DNA of 64,000 bases from Lonicera japonica (GCA_021464415.1 JAKCWG010000578.1:124001-188000); one strand, 5' to 3'. Counted from the first letter of the stretch, positions 1 through 11,799 are shown. Notes: generated by a model not told the origin, from the sequence alone. Program-made: numbers and translations.

Positions 1-490
1 AGCACCATTCTAGTGTTGGACAATTGGAGTTAAAAACTGTTTTAGCATCACAGGTGAACACATATGCTAAATATCACAGATAACTAAACTGAAAGTACTA
101 AAAAGGTTTTAACACTATATGTGAACACATATAATTAAAATGAAGGTGATAAAACTTATTTATCACCATTCCAATGTTGGATAATTGGTACTAAAACCTA
201 TGCATCACTATTCCAGTGTTGGACAAATGGTGTTAAAACTATTTTCGCACCATTCTAGTGTTGGACAATTGACACTAAAACTGTTTTATCACCACATGTG
301 AGCACAAATAATTAAACTGGATGTGCAAAAACCTATTTAGCACCATTCTATTGTTGGACAATTGGTGTAAAACTGTTTTAGCACCACAGGTAGATACATA
401 TAACTAAACTAAAGGTGCTAAAACATATTTAGCACCATTATAATGTTGAATAATTGGTATTAAAACTTTTTTAGCACCATTTAATTAGTT
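1..490. repeat. Compound minisatellite with TTTAGCACCA motifs
   Basis: About five degenerate copies of a two-part unit. One part reads like CACCATTCTAGTGTTGGAC and recurs near 2, 163, 206, 248, 339 and 442. The other carries TTTTAGCACCACAGGTGAAC and an AACTAAACTGAAGGTGCTAA-like stretch. The array starts before the window. The GGTGCTAAA/TTTAGCACC words also occur in the palindromic minisatellite at 14996-15560, and the downstream flanks of the two arrays match, so both probably belong to one repeat family. Confidence 0.75.
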
Positions 491-599
491 ATTATGTTTT
501 GAAAAAAATCTCTTAAGTGTCTTTTGAATACGTATGTGAGAGAGAATGTTGTTTGGGTTTTAAAATTTTTGATTGGGATCCGTGGTTTATTTCGGGAGA

Positions 600-765
600 T
601 GTTATATTATGATTATTGTGTTATTAGTTAAATAAGAAAGGGATTATTGTCTTTTTTGTGCAATGTTCTTAATTTACACTGCTTTATAATTGTCCTTTAT
701 AATTATGTTATTATTGAAATGGACCCTTATGCCCAATTACCTCTTTTGGTCAAATTATACGCATC
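600..765. repeat. Flank shared with the repeat near 15.6 kb
   Basis: This AT-rich stretch (TTATTGTCTTTTTTGTGCAA, then TGTCCTTTATAATTATGTTA, then a GGACCCTTATGCCCAATT-like end) matches 15585-15715 with scattered substitutions and the same order and spacing. In both places it follows a TTTAGCACC-type minisatellite. It is probably the terminal part of one transposable-element family; the class is not clear. Confidence 0.65.
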
Positions 766-1118
766 AAACTAAACTCTTATACCCATAGTTATTAGACTTG
801 ATCTAAATACCAACTCAGTAAAGGGACTAGGTCGGAGGGTCACTAATCCAATCAATGGGTGATAGTTTGGACCGGATTTAAAAAAAATTAAAAGTAATAT
901 TATATTCAAAATTATTAAAATAAATATAATTTTCACAACTAATATATGAAACATAAAATACCAAGACATAAACTATAAATTAGGGATTCTAAAATTAGTA
1001 AATCAAAATCAAGCAATCAAAATCAATTAAATTTAAACTTCTTAATTGATCTATTTATAGAGTTGTAAAACGTGCTTTTCCTTTTTGCCTTCTTGCTCAA
1101 ACAATGCAATTCTATTTT
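766..1118. other. AT-rich stretch with no recognised gene
   Basis: Short open frames here have no recognisable protein similarity and the base composition is uniformly AT-rich. I see nothing beyond generic AT-rich sequence. Confidence 0.4.
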
Positions 1119-1750
1119 TTTAGAGCATCTCCAATGGTTGTATTAAAATTAATGTGTATATTATATGTGTCAACCAACTTTTACACAATGCTTGAACGGT
1201 AAAACAAATGCTCCAATGAAAGTTTTGTATGAAATTGAAAAAAACCAATAAGATACGAACAAATGTTACATGTTATTTCATACAATTTATTATTTTTATT
1301 TTCTTGAAATTATATATGCATTATATTATAATCACAATGGATCTTGATTTGTAGGCATTGATGAGTAGATTTCAAATATATAATTTCTATTAAAATTCAT
1401 GTTAGGGTTTAAAAGTTCATAAAAAAAATTAAAAAAAATGAGAAGTGACGTGGCATTGTAAATTAAGGGTCTATGAGCATCTCCACCAGTCTTCTATATT
1501 TTTGTTTTGTATAATTTTTTTTGCCTCCGACAGTCTTTTAAAATCTAAGTTTGTTTAAAATACACTCCTATTTTATAATGCCACATCATTTTTCTCTAGC
1601 TTCACTTTTTAAAATAAAATTTAAAAATAAAATAACTTCAAATGTAAAATATGAATCTTAATAAAAAAAATTATATATTTGAAATATGTTCATCAGTGCC
1701 TACAAATCAAGATCCATTGTGATTATAGAATATTTATAAGAAGATGTTAG
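1119..1750. repeat. MITE-like repeats with GAGCATCTCCAA termini
   Basis: Two copies of the common plant MITE end GAGCATCTCCA occur at about 1123 and 1473. The stretch ATCACAATGGATCTTGATTT near 1331 is matched in inverted orientation near 1700, giving arms of about 60 bases and a foldback. A further related copy lies inverted at about 3160-3350. Superfamily not assigned because no clean TSD was found. Confidence 0.6.
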
Positions 1751-3159
1751 GCATCCACTTCGCCCTTTCAGTCTTTTAAGTAAAATATGCACGTGTTTAT
1801 AATTCAGTTCTTGCGTGTTATTGTGATTACTTTATAGCTTTTCGTACTTGCTTTAGAAACCAAAATTTTGGGAATATGGTGAAATCCATGTATTTTTTAG
1901 TTTGCCCAATGATTTTGAAAATCAGTGTATTATGATTTAAAAAAAAGGGTTTTGATAATAGTAGATGTTACGAAAATAATGATTTTATAAAGTTTTGTGC
2001 TTTTAGGAAACTAATTCAATGTGGAATCTTATATTTGATGTGGTATGAGGCGAGTTAACCAATTGTTCACCATAATTTATTGATTTAACCAGTATAGATA
2101 TCACTAATGCTCTCATTATTGAGTATATGTCACTTATATAGCACAATGTATGAGTTAGATCGAATATATAATGACTATTGATTCCTTCGTAAAACAATAC
2201 CACTAATCCGAGATTTAGGAAAAGTAAGAAAATAATAATATTATCTTTAGAATATGATTAGGGCTTATTATATGCCTTTGGTTTTGAAAAATAATTAAAA
2301 AAAAAGGTTTTGAAAAGCTATCAAGTGATAGTAATTATGCAAATAATAATCGGAATTGTAAAGACCGATAAATAAAAGCAAGGAGATAAAATTATACATG
2401 AGCTCTCAATAATAGAGAGAATATGGGTCTTTTGGTATGTACCACGAAATTCCAGTCATTGTGGATGAAAAATATGAATGGAGGGGATTTATATGCAATC
2501 TTTGGTCAGTAAGAAAAGAACTTGTAACCTAAAATATGAGGACCTTGCTAAACGATAAGTGGAGGTTGTTGTAAAGACTTCCAACCATTAGATCAGGCTG
2601 AGGTATTGCCCCTAGATGTTTTCTAGATCCTGTTCAAATTTGAGGTTGTTCGAAGTTCGGGAAGGCATCTGTTTGCTCTTATTTGTAAACAAAAGGGTAT
2701 TTTGATAAGAATTACCTAATAAACGGATTAGTTTTTTATGATACAATGTTCAACGAAGCTAAATTTTGGATATGTTCCTCCCCATATGTCATGTAGCACC
2801 TATCCAAATTTGAGATTGATCGGAGTATAGAAAGGACTCTGTCTAATTGCTTAATTGTTGTTGGTTCCATTATGACTTGCTCGAGATACGCCTTTGCAAG
2901 CACGAGAGGGGGAATGCCACACACAAAATATCTCGATTTCCTTAATAGACTTGTTCGATGCATGAATGAGCCTTTCGAGCCTTTCTTAATATCCTAGCGA
3001 GTTCATGACTTGGTGCGCACGCTGATACATTTTTGGAAAATAAATTTTTGCGAAAGTCGTAAAATGGGGTATTTACAACATGCAAGTGTTGGAATCTTAT
3101 TGATTATTTTAAAATTTACAAAAGTACTAATAGAGTATATTTTTTTTAGTATTCAAGTT
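1751..3159. other. No recognised gene
   Basis: Unique-looking sequence, slightly less AT-rich between 2380 and 3000. A 75-codon open frame on the minus strand (2736-2963) resembles no family I know and shows no exon structure. I do not call a gene. Confidence 0.4.
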
Positions 3160-3350
3160 TTTTTTTTTTGTAAAAATTGGTTGACACATATGATTTACAT
3201 GTTAATTTTTACACTATCATTGAAATGCTCTTACACCTTTATTTTACACAAAACTCACTTTTAAAAGACAGCTAAAGATGAAATTTTTTACAAATTATGT
3301 ATATTTTTACACAAAACAAAATAATACAATACTATTTGAAATGCTCTTAG
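3160..3350. repeat. Inverted copy of the 1.1-kb MITE family
   Basis: Reverse-complementing this stretch gives a GAGCATTTCAATGATAGT-like start, then TCATATGTGTCAACCAA, matching the left end at 1123-1195 (ATATGTGTCAACCAACTT). A second GAGCATTT end is read near 3340. It is the same family in the opposite orientation. Confidence 0.55.
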
Positions 3351-5200
3351 ACTTCAATTTAAAATCTAAATCATTCGTTACTAATTTAATTATTAGCAAA
3401 TAAGGTTTAAAATATAGTAACTTCCTTAAAAAGATATACTCCTCATTAATCACAATATCTTTTAAGTTTTGAATTTTAAATCAATTTGATTGACCTATCG
3501 GTTCAATCCGGTTTGTACTGGGTTAATAGCATTGGCGATCCAATTATCAGTCCAACCCGGTTTAATTACAGGTTCACCGAAACAACCCGTCAAGCTGGGC
3601 TGGGTGTGATAGCACTGTTTCTACCGTTTCAGATTAAAGAAACGTAAGATTGCATGACAGGAGCTTCAATATGTATTGCGTGGTCATCGGATGAGCTCGA
3701 CTTTATTATATATCGTATTCAATTTGAACAATAACGTCCCACCGACTTTTATTTCGGCGGATGTTTCTGCGGTGCCCATTGTCCTTGGTATTTATACATT
3801 CAATCAATCACTTTACTTTAATTGATAAGATATTTTGTGTGATATAAGAGCATTCACATTCGTGAATTTATTATCCTAAATTCGGGCTTTGTCCTTGATG
3901 GTTAAGAGTGTGACATTTCACATGGACTTCAATCTCCTTCTTTTCTTCTCCTTATTCTCAAGAACCACCGAAATCTATTATCGCTAGTATAAAGAAATAT
4001 CTATATTTATTATAATTACTTGACCGTTGAAATAGTAGTATGATAGTGGTAGAATAAAAAAAGAGACAAAATAAGTAGTGCTATATTTTAAGATGGAGGA
4101 TGTAGAGAGAGTATAGGAACAGTGTGTGTAGTGAGAAAATAAAAGGATCGAGGTGAGAGAAATTGATTCCTGTGCTAATCTAACAAGCGCAAGAGGCAAA
4201 CCTATGAGAAAAGCGTGTACTCGATTAATTTTACCGTACACCTACAAAACACTGCTTTATCTTACTTATATTGCATGTTGCGTGCATTCATATGATAAAT
4301 ATAACATATTTCTCCTACTTATTGTGGATGTTTTAAGAAAATTGAAGAACAGGGCTGATCCGAATGTTTTATAAATGTATGATGATAATTTAAACATGGG
4401 TCCCGGCCCATTAACAGTATAAGTATAAATTTAAAATTTCCTGGGCCAAAACATAAAGCAAATTTAAATAATTTATTATCATCATTTGACTCTTTATTAC
4501 AAGCAAAAAATTTATCAAGTGCACTCGCTTGAGATTGAATCAATTTTCCTACCCTTTGGCTTTTTTTTTTTTTTCAAAGCGGGAACTATATTTTCTGGGG
4601 AAGCATTAATAAAAGAAATACGTAGAAATAAATTTCAATATTATGAAGAGAGTTATGAAAAGATAAATCTTGATTGAAGGAAATTTTTAAAAATAGCCAA
4701 CCCAAGCCAATGTTCTTTGGTCCTTGACTCTTTATTTATAAGGACAAAGTTACTTTCTCACAAATCTGAAATAACAATTAAAATCAAATAAAAAATCAAA
4801 TTTGTAACAAAAATCGATATACATAAATTAAATCATTAGATATTTAGATTGATGAAAAGCAAAATAAGAAATATTTACCTTCGATTGATAGAAGCATTTC
4901 AATTTTAATGTGGTGAAGTTGAATCAATGAATGTAATTGAGTTGAGTTGAGTAGATTATGATTTTTTTTTCTTTTTACTTCCAACAGTACGTGATTGGAA
5001 TGCCAATGCCCAGGAGACCACAGAGAAAAGAGAAAATGAATCGGTGATGGTGGCTTGTTGAATTTGGAAAGTGAATTTGTGATGGCTAACTAGTTGAAAA
5101 AGAAATTTGGCTTATTTTTCTCCAATTTATTTTATTTATTTTTTTATTTGTGGCTCTTCGTAATTTCTTCACAAATATAATTATATTGTTAGTTAAAAGC
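3351..5200. other. No recognised gene; degenerate repeats
   Basis: At 3490-3610 there are GGTTCAATCCGGTTT and CCAACCCGGTTTAATTAC words in opposite orientations, typical of degenerate plant TIR repeats. The rest is AT-rich with no coding signal. Short open frames at 3984-4677 overlap on both strands and look like chance. Confidence 0.4.
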
Positions 5201-5207
5201 CAACACG

Positions 5208-5330
5208 GATATAAGCCAAGTGGTTAAAAGTGTGGTAATTTACATGGGGGCACCATTTATGGTTCAATTCCCACTCCCACCGCCCTCTCTTTAGGACCAC
5301 CCCTCTAGTCATTGTTTGTACTAAAATAAA
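5208..5330 (+). repeat. Degenerate SINE (tRNA-derived)
   Basis: The block reads ATAAGCCAAGTGGTTAAAAG, a good RNA polymerase III box A, followed about 45 bases later by GGTTCAATTCCC, a good box B. A short non-tRNA tail follows. It does not fold into a full tRNA that I can see, so a SINE or tRNA-derived relic is preferred over a functional tRNA gene. Confidence 0.5.
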
Positions 5331-5544
5331 TAGATAAGATTAATAGCAAATGGGAGGAAAGTATTAATGTCACCACTTTATTCTTGTTGGAAAAATAATT
5401 TGAGTAGTTGAAGTAATAATCAATGTTAATTTTTATTATTTAAGTGGGCCTCTTTTGTGTGTATAAAGATTGGAGTTTTATATTATATGAGTGAATTTGC
5501 ATACTTCATATATAACACTATATATACATCACTACACTAGAAAT

Positions 5545-5998
5545 GATCTTAAGAGACTGACTTTTTTCTGTCAGTCACTTAAACACTTCTTAAGCGACTA
5601 ACATTACAATATGTCGCTTAAGTATACTTAAGCAACTACACTTAAGATATTAGAGTTAATTAGTCGCTTATGACACTCTTAAGCGACAATACTTTAGCGA
5701 CTGGACTTTGTTAGTCGCCTAAGAGACCTTATGCGACTACACTAAGAGACTTACCTATGTTTGTTGCTTAAGAAATTTTAAGCGATTACACTTAAGAGAC
5801 TCACCTATGTTCATTATTTAAGAGATCTTAAGCGACTTAAATCCATATGTTAGTCGCTTAAAAGCTTCCATCGACAGTTTTTAAGTCAAAGGACTTTGAC
5901 CCGACTGCTTAAGAGACTGACTTTATGCATTGTCAGTCGCTTAAGATCTTACTTAGGCGACTAACAATGCATTATCAGTCGCGTAAGTGTCTTTTTTT
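5545..5998. repeat. Left subterminal TTAAGCGACT array
   Basis: Many direct and inverted copies of a 10-bp word close to TTAAGCGACT (variants GAGACT, GTCGCTTAAG), spaced 20-40 bases apart. In CACTA elements such arrays bind the element's DNA-binding transposase; that role is inferred from the family. Confidence 0.8.
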
Positions 5999-6409
5999 TT
6001 TTAGTTAAGTGTAGAGCCTTTTCTCATAATGCATTTTGGTTGGAGTATGCATTTTGGTCGGAGGAGAGGCGATTTTGAGGTGCAAATCACCATTTCCATC
6101 ACCAAAGGCTTTGTTCTTACTTCGTATTTGATCTGTAGGTTAGTATAATCTTTCTTATTCATCTTAATTTGTTATTAAATTTTGTGTTCATAGTAGATAG
6201 GTAATGTCCGATTCTGTGGCAACAGTTTAAAGACCCCGTTTTTGTGGTAATGTTCGATTCTATCTCTTTATATTAGTTTTCTAATTCTTTCTCTCTTTGT
6301 ATTATTTATATTTTGCAATATGTTATACAATTAATAATGTATATTTGTTTGTAAATGGTAAAATGTCTTGTAGGCCTTATGCGAGAAAATAAAAAAAATT
6401 AGGCGGTCA

Positions 6410-7070
6410 GAGAAGAAGAAAGATCATTGTTCGGGAACGACTCCATTCTTTTTTAGGGCGAAGAAGCACGAGCTCAAAGGAGCATCCGCCCCTCATGTCG
6501 AGGCTTATGCGGAAGCATATAAGAAGAACGACCCTCAAACAGTGGTAAAATTCTCTATCTATCTGTGATAATGATGCGACTTTCATTTAATGATAGAGTT
6601 ATTGGATTAATTGTTACTGAATTGTTATTTGCAGGAGAAAATGAGAGCCAGGGTGATGGCTCTCGTAGAAGAACAAAGAGCCGAGCACCCCCTGTGCGAG
6701 GAAGGTGAGGACGAAACGATGATTGCTCTCCCACTTGCAACACAAGTCAGTGTTATTAAGTGAGAGATTAGCGCGACGTACGAGAAGGACGACGATTTTC
6801 AGCTTGGGAAAATCAAGCTGGAAGTTGCGTAAGGAAAGAGGTGGAGCATGGGTGACTGCTTTTGAGTCGATCTTAGCGGAGAAAGTCAAGTCTCAGGAGG
6901 AGTAACTTAAGTTTCAAGATGAGCAACCTAAGTCTTAGAAGGAAGAACTCAAGGCAGCGAACGAATGCATTCGCCAGCTTCAGGGACAACTCGCTGATAT
7001 TCATGACATGTTGAGGCAGTTTAAGGAGACTCGTGAGGGGGTGACTGGTTCGAATACCAGTCAAAGATAA
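6410..7070 (+). pseudogene. Broken CACTA transposase-like (Ptta/En/Spm) gene
   Basis: Exon-like sequence begins about 6410 and includes KKHELKGASAPHVEAYAEAY, ending at a GT donor after base 6544. An AG acceptor at 6633-6634 opens the next exon with EKMRARVMALVEEQ in the same phase. This resembles the conserved C-terminal segment of plant Ptta/En/Spm transposases, where an acidic or polar helical region follows an SGTKSF-like block (here CSGTTPFFF). The frame then hits a stop at 6761-6763. A coiled-coil-like tail continues in another frame with two further stops (KEELKAANECIRQLQGQLAD) and ends at 7068-7070. Frameshift and stops make it a pseudogene. I infer it was inherited from an autonomous parent element rather than captured from the host. 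Confidence 0.7.
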
Positions 7071-7375
7071 TTTGTACTTTCGAAACTTTTGTTATTAGAC
7101 TTGTATTTTTTGTTAACAAGTTTTTAATGTTGTAAGTGAATTACATTTAATTTGTATATCTTGGTTGTGAATTATACACTCGTATTTGTGTTGACTTTCT
7201 CTATGAACACTTGTTATTAAAATCATATTGGTTTGAATTGCAAATGTGAATTGGTTTGAATTGCAAGTTTAGCTGTGAATTGGTTTAAATTGCAGGTGAA
7301 TTGATTTGAATTACAGGTTTAATAAACTTGTAGGCTGCTAGAATTGCAAATGGCTGTGGAATGGTATTTATTCAC

Positions 7376-7870
7376 TTAAGCAACTAACATAGCAATTGTC
7401 AGTCGCTTAAGTGGCCAACTTAAGCGACTGATAAGACTTTGTTAGTCTCTTAAGTGACCTAATTTAAAAGACTGAGACTGCCTTGCCAGTTGCTTAGGTT
7501 GGACCAGCTTAAGCGACTGACAATGGCATTGTCAGTCGCTTAAGCTGGTCCAACCTAAGCAACTGGCAAGGCAGTCTCAGTCTCTTAAATTAGGTCACTT
7601 AAGAGACTGACCAAGACATTGTTAGTCGCTTAAGTTGGTTTAGCTTAAGTGACTAAACTATTTCCTTTAGTCGCCTAAGCCTTAAGTGATGGAGTTTGAG
7701 TCCGTGGCTTAAGAGTTTCTTAAGCGAAAGACCCATATTTCTCAGTCACTTAAGAACTACAGCCACTTGGTTTATGCGATAACATTTAAGCGACTGATAG
7801 TTAGTCACTTAAGTCTTAAGAGACGGAGAAGAGGTCTTAAGCGACTGTGAGAGTCAGTCTCTTAAGACCT
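7376..7870. repeat. Right subterminal TTAAGCGACT array
   Basis: Dense copies of the same 10-bp word as the left array, in both orientations. A large part of it is organised as one long palindrome centred on 7526. Confidence 0.8.
7451..7601. repeat. 150-bp near-perfect palindrome in CACTA end
   Basis: Arms 7451-7525 and 7527-7601 are reverse complements with one mismatch by eye, separated by the single base at 7526. Similarity continues with gaps and mismatches to about 7380 on the left and 7670 on the right. If transcribed, the RNA would form a long hairpin. Confidence 0.9.
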
Positions 7871-8084
7871 GTTATCAGGTAGTGCATGGACATAACAATT
7901 TGGAGAATTAACCCTAAAAAATTTAAAACTTTAAAGACCCAAGGTAGTTGCCTTCTTCGCCATACTTCCCAATGGACCTTATCAAAGAACTAGATATAGT
8001 TTTGACGGACTTGGCTCCTTTTCGTTACCTTTCGGTCCAATTTCATCCAAGGGGTCTAATTCAATAATTAAACTGATGAATTTT

Positions 8085-8330
8085 TTCATGAAACTTGATT
8101 GAGATGATTTCTATGATGAGTAGATTATCTCCACAAAATTTCATAAAAAGATTCATTTAGAAAATGGTGAGATGATGATCTAAAATGTGAACGGTAAAAA
8201 ATGAACAAATGCATCAAATTTATATTAAGCTCACTTTTGGTTTGAATTTCATTATGATATTTTGTAGACATGATCTACTCATTATAGAGATCATCTTTAC
8301 CAAATTTCATGAAAAAATGCATTCGTTTAT
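8085..8330. repeat. Foldback MITE, copy 1
   Basis: The left arm contains GATGATTTCTATGATGAGTA and the right arm, reverse-complemented, GATGATCTCTATAATGAGTA, both next to a TTTTTTCATGAAA-like end. The arms are about 50 bases long. Related copies are at 13490-13735, 30181-30380 and 59525-59790. Confidence 0.65.
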
Positions 8331-9710
8331 CCGTTGAACTAGATCTCCTTAAACATAATTGGATTAAAAGAGTAATATGGAAGAGCCGAGTCTAGTTTGG
8401 ACAGTAATGTTTGTCATTATAAAGACTTTTGTTGTCAGTTTAAGAACTCATCATCATACAGACCTCTGTTTTATGTTTAGAACTTGAGAAATAATTGGCA
8501 AATCGCCTAGACATAATATGTATGTTTGGGAATAGTTTTATCCTACAAAGTCTTATCTATTGATAACCTAAACAAAAATAAAATAAAATCATGGACATGA
8601 TAGTATCTACAATGACATAATTAATATGACAAGGATAATCTTTTATAGTAATATTGCATAAAAATGTGCTGCAGTAATATAACCAAATATTAACAAACAA
8701 TTAGGCATCAATAAATTCACATCTCAATGATCAAAATTATAACCATTTTTTCAATAATCAAAATAGTGGCTTCTTTGATTTTATTTTTCAAAAGTAGATA
8801 AGATAGATGAAATATAATCTTTCAAAATAATGGATCCAACAGTTTGGTTGTTGAAGAGAAATATTTATTGTTGAATTTAACAATCTCTTAAATAAATACA
8901 GTAAATAATAAAGTCCTCCTTTAAATTTTTGAGTATTCTATATTTAAGATACTTTCATATCATTCTATATTTGAGATACTTTTATTTCATTGTATATTTA
9001 AGATAGTTTTATATCATTTTATATCTAAAATACTTTTTTATTATTCTATATTGAAGATTCTATTTAATTATGGTGAATGCTTTGATCGTAGTAAATATTA
9101 ACACATAAAGTATAATCTGGTTGCAAAATGACTGAAACATGTTATTGGTTGTAAAAAAAAGGCTGAGATTTTAGAGTATCTTTAATGCTAACAAGAATTG
9201 GACATTTACAATAAATATGGACATGTAAGCATGTCTAAAGATATGGTTCCTACGTGGCATTAAAAATCGTATTCATGATCAAAAAATCATATTTAATGAT
9301 GTTGTCAATAAAATTGCTATGGACAATATTCATCATAAAATATTATAAAGAAAATAGATCTTGTTTGATAGATCTTGACAAATATTTTCTAACAATATAA
9401 ATTTTTTCGAAAACAAAATTATAAATTAAAAGTAAAAATATTTTAAAGTTAAAAAAAATAATATATATATATATAATGATGTTATGGTATTTAGATATTG
9501 TCTAGGAGACTCTTTAGATAGTCACCCTCAATCTCTCGTAATGTGTTTCACTATTTTTGCTATATCACTTTTAGTCATTATTCATATTTGCATTGGAGAT
9601 AGATTTTTTTTAACTCATTGTTTATTTATCTTATATAGCACTTTATTTTTTTCAATTCATAATTACTTTATAAATATTCTTAATCCTTATTTACATCATT
9701 TTTTTTGAGT
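8331..9710. other. No gene; AT-rich with a short tandem repeat
   Basis: Apart from the tandem repeat at 8935-9060 and an (AT)n tract near 9465, I see no structured feature or coding region. Confidence 0.4.
8935..9060. repeat. Tandem repeat, about 33-bp unit, four copies
   Basis: Four degenerate units of TTCTATATTTAAGATACTTT followed by a TATATCA-like stretch occur in a row, with substitutions in each unit. Confidence 0.75.
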
Positions 9711-10633
9711 AAATACCATATTTGGTCATTAAACTATTCTAAAACTTTATAAATGGTCATCCAACTAAAGTTGGTTCCATCTGATCAACTAAACCAATTA
9801 TTTGGTTCTAATATGCCCATTTCATTAAAAAAGTCAATCAGCCATTGACAGAAGTTGGTCATGTGCCCAACACATGACCAACTTCAGGACCATTTTTGTC
9901 CAACCAAATTATTTCTACCTATCTTCATCTTATTCGGCCATCTTTCAATGAACTCTCTTCCCTTCCTCTCTCTCTTTCTAAACCCAAAAATCACCATTTT
10001 GATTCCACATTTGAAAACAAAGCATCACAAAATACAAAAAAATAGGTATTTTCATCTGTCTCTATATGGGTATTTTTTCGGAATCAATGGTCAAAAAAAT
10101 TGGTGCTCTTATGCTCAGATTTTTTTCCTCAAAAAAATATGTGGGAACACAATTTTCTCTTATAAATTAATAGTCAATATATGGGTATTTCGCCGGAATC
10201 AATGGTCAAAGAAATTGATGCACATATGCTTCCCAAAAATATATGTGGGAACACAATTTTCACAAAAAACGAAGAAAACCAAAACTAGAGTTGCATAAAA
10301 ATCCTATTCCTCACAAAAATCCCTTCACTCTCTCTTACCAATCTAGTCTAGGGGAGGAGAAATATAAACAAAGAAAAGAGAAGTATGGTCCGTAGTTCAT
10401 TCTCCATACTATCTTCAACAATAACAACAACACCCTTTCTTCCTTCATTTCCAATTCCAACAACTCCTTATTCAATTACTCATCTTCATCATCGTCATCT
10501 AGGCTTCGATTTTCACCCTTCAAACCAAATCCAAGGAGTAGCTCTCTTAGATTGAGATACGAAGCAGTTTCAGCAGAATAATTCAATTACGGATTTCAAG
10601 ACGTTCAAGCAAGGCATTGCTGGCAAATTGAAG

Positions 10634-10894
10634 TGTTAGAATACATACTCCAATCTTTATTGACCCATCTTCCTCATATATTTATTTGTCAAGATTTGTA
10701 TTATTTATCGAGATTTGTATCCTTCTTTATTGACCAATCCTCAAGCATATATTTGTCAAGATTTGTATGCTCCTTGATTTGTGCATGTAATTTCTCTTCT
10801 TTGTGTATTCTCCCACACTATATAAAGGGTTGGACTGTATACATTTAAAATACAATCAATTAATAATACAATTTATCTCACTCTAATTCTAACA
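10634..10894 (+). repeat. TRIM-like element 5' LTR
   Basis: Bounded by TG...CA with the TSD copy TGAAG on its left. A TATA-like box (CTATATAAAGG) lies near 10812, in a plausible promoter position. Confidence 0.93.
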
Positions 10895-10907
10895 TGGTAT
10901 CAGAGCT
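10895..10907 (+). promoter_or_regulatory. Primer binding site (initiator Met tRNA type)
   Basis: TGGTATCAGAGCT abuts the 5' LTR with no gap. TGGTATCAGAGC is the standard primer site, complementary to initiator methionine tRNA, in plant copia-type elements. Confidence 0.9.
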
Positions 10908-11241
10908 GTAAGATCCTCTCGACCTTCCGTCGTTGCCGGCGGGCGATACATCTTGTCGCCCACCGGACCATAGCCAATAACACAATCATCTCGCTGCCTC
11001 ATCGCTTCCTCGCTGACTCACCTATCCATAATCAATCCAAAATCATCGTTCATCCTCCACCATTATCATCCAAAACATCATTGTTTTTCCTTTCCTTTAC
11101 CGGCCATTCACCATCCAAACCTTTATCACCATCAAACCTTCACCAAATCCCACTATCAAACACCAATAAAAAAAACAAAAAAAATTTACCCATTTTTTAT
11201 TTTAGACCTCACATCTTCTGTCCCAAAAAAAAACATGTCGA

Positions 11242-11440
11242 ACAATCAACAACCATATCGGACAATCAAAGTCGAACCTCCCTTTAGCCATGCCGGATCT
11301 CTCCCCGGACGTCAATCATATCAAATCCATCCGTGTCAGATCTCACCCCAAACGGCATCCATGACGTGCCGGACCTCGCCCCGAATGGCAACCGTGCCAG
11401 ACAATCAACAACCATATCGGACAATCAGAGCCGGACCTCC
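11242..11440 (+). repeat. 40-bp direct repeat inside the TRIM-like element
   Basis: ACAATCAACAACCATATCGG occurs at 11242 and 11401 (period 159), each followed by ACAATCA and a GAACCTCC/GGACCTCC end. This points to an internal duplication in the GC-richer part of the element. Confidence 0.8.
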
Positions 11441-11537
11441 TTTGTCAAATAATATTTACCCGGCATTCCTCATCTTTCAAGACATGCTTTCCAAACTCAA
11501 GATGGTTTCCAATTGCCACCTTGAGTTTGAGGGGGGA

Positions 11538-11799
11538 TGTTAGAATACATACTCCAATCTTTATTGATCCATCGTCCTCATATATTTATTTGTCAAGATT
11601 TGTATTATTTATCAAGATTTGTATCATTTTTTGTTGATCAATCCTCAAGTATATATTTGTCAAGATTTGTATGCTCCTTGATTTGTGCATGTAATTTGTC
11701 TTCTTTGTGTATTCTCCAACACTATATAAATGGTTGGATTGTATACATTTAAAATACAATCAATCAATAATATAAATTTATCTCTCTCTAATTCTAACA
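11538..11799 (+). repeat. TRIM-like element 3' LTR
   Basis: Second LTR, preceded by the polypurine tract at 11528-11537 and followed by the TSD copy TGAAG at 11800-11804. Confidence 0.93.

Larger units (their letters stand above)
5530..7884 (+). mobile_element. Non-autonomous CACTA (En/Spm) transposon
   Basis: The element starts CACTACACTAGAAA and ends TTATCAGGTAGTG, so both termini carry CACTAC as an inverted repeat. The three bases before (5527-5529) and after (7885-7887) are both CAT, the 3-bp TSD expected for CACTA elements. Both subterminal regions are packed with TTAAGCGACT-type words in both orientations, as expected for transposase binding arrays. The 2,355-bp interior holds one broken gene with similarity to the C-terminal part of plant En/Spm transposase-like proteins, so the copy is non-autonomous. 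Confidence 0.93.
10634..11799 (+). mobile_element. TRIM/SMART-like non-autonomous LTR element
   Basis: Two direct repeats, 10634-10894 and 11538-11799, both begin TGTTAGAATACATACTCC and end ATTCTAACA. TGAAG lies immediately before (10629-10633) and after (11800-11804), a perfect 5-bp TSD. A primer site TGGTATCAGAGC directly follows the first LTR and a purine tract (GAGGGGGGA) directly precedes the second. The 643-bp interior encodes no retroviral domain and starts with a copia-like leader. At 1,166 bp overall with LTRs of about 261 bp, it fits the TRIM or small LTR-retroelement class, mobilised in trans. The LTRs differ at about 15 positions by eye (near 6 per cent), so the insertion is not very recent. 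Confidence 0.95.

Noticed and set aside
5208..5290. Functional tRNA gene
   Set aside because: Box A and box B are present, but no complete cloverleaf or acceptor stem could be paired; treated as SINE-like.
5545..7870. Regularly spaced short repeats as a CRISPR array
   Set aside because: The repeats are 10-bp CACTA subterminal words in both orientations with no fixed spacer length, in a plant nuclear context.
9855..10298. 147-codon open frame
   Set aside because: It starts inside the left TIR of the Mutator-like element and consists of TIR and low-complexity sequence.
11235..11543. 102-codon open frame
   Set aside because: It falls inside the TRIM-like element and its repeat; no retroviral domain is present.
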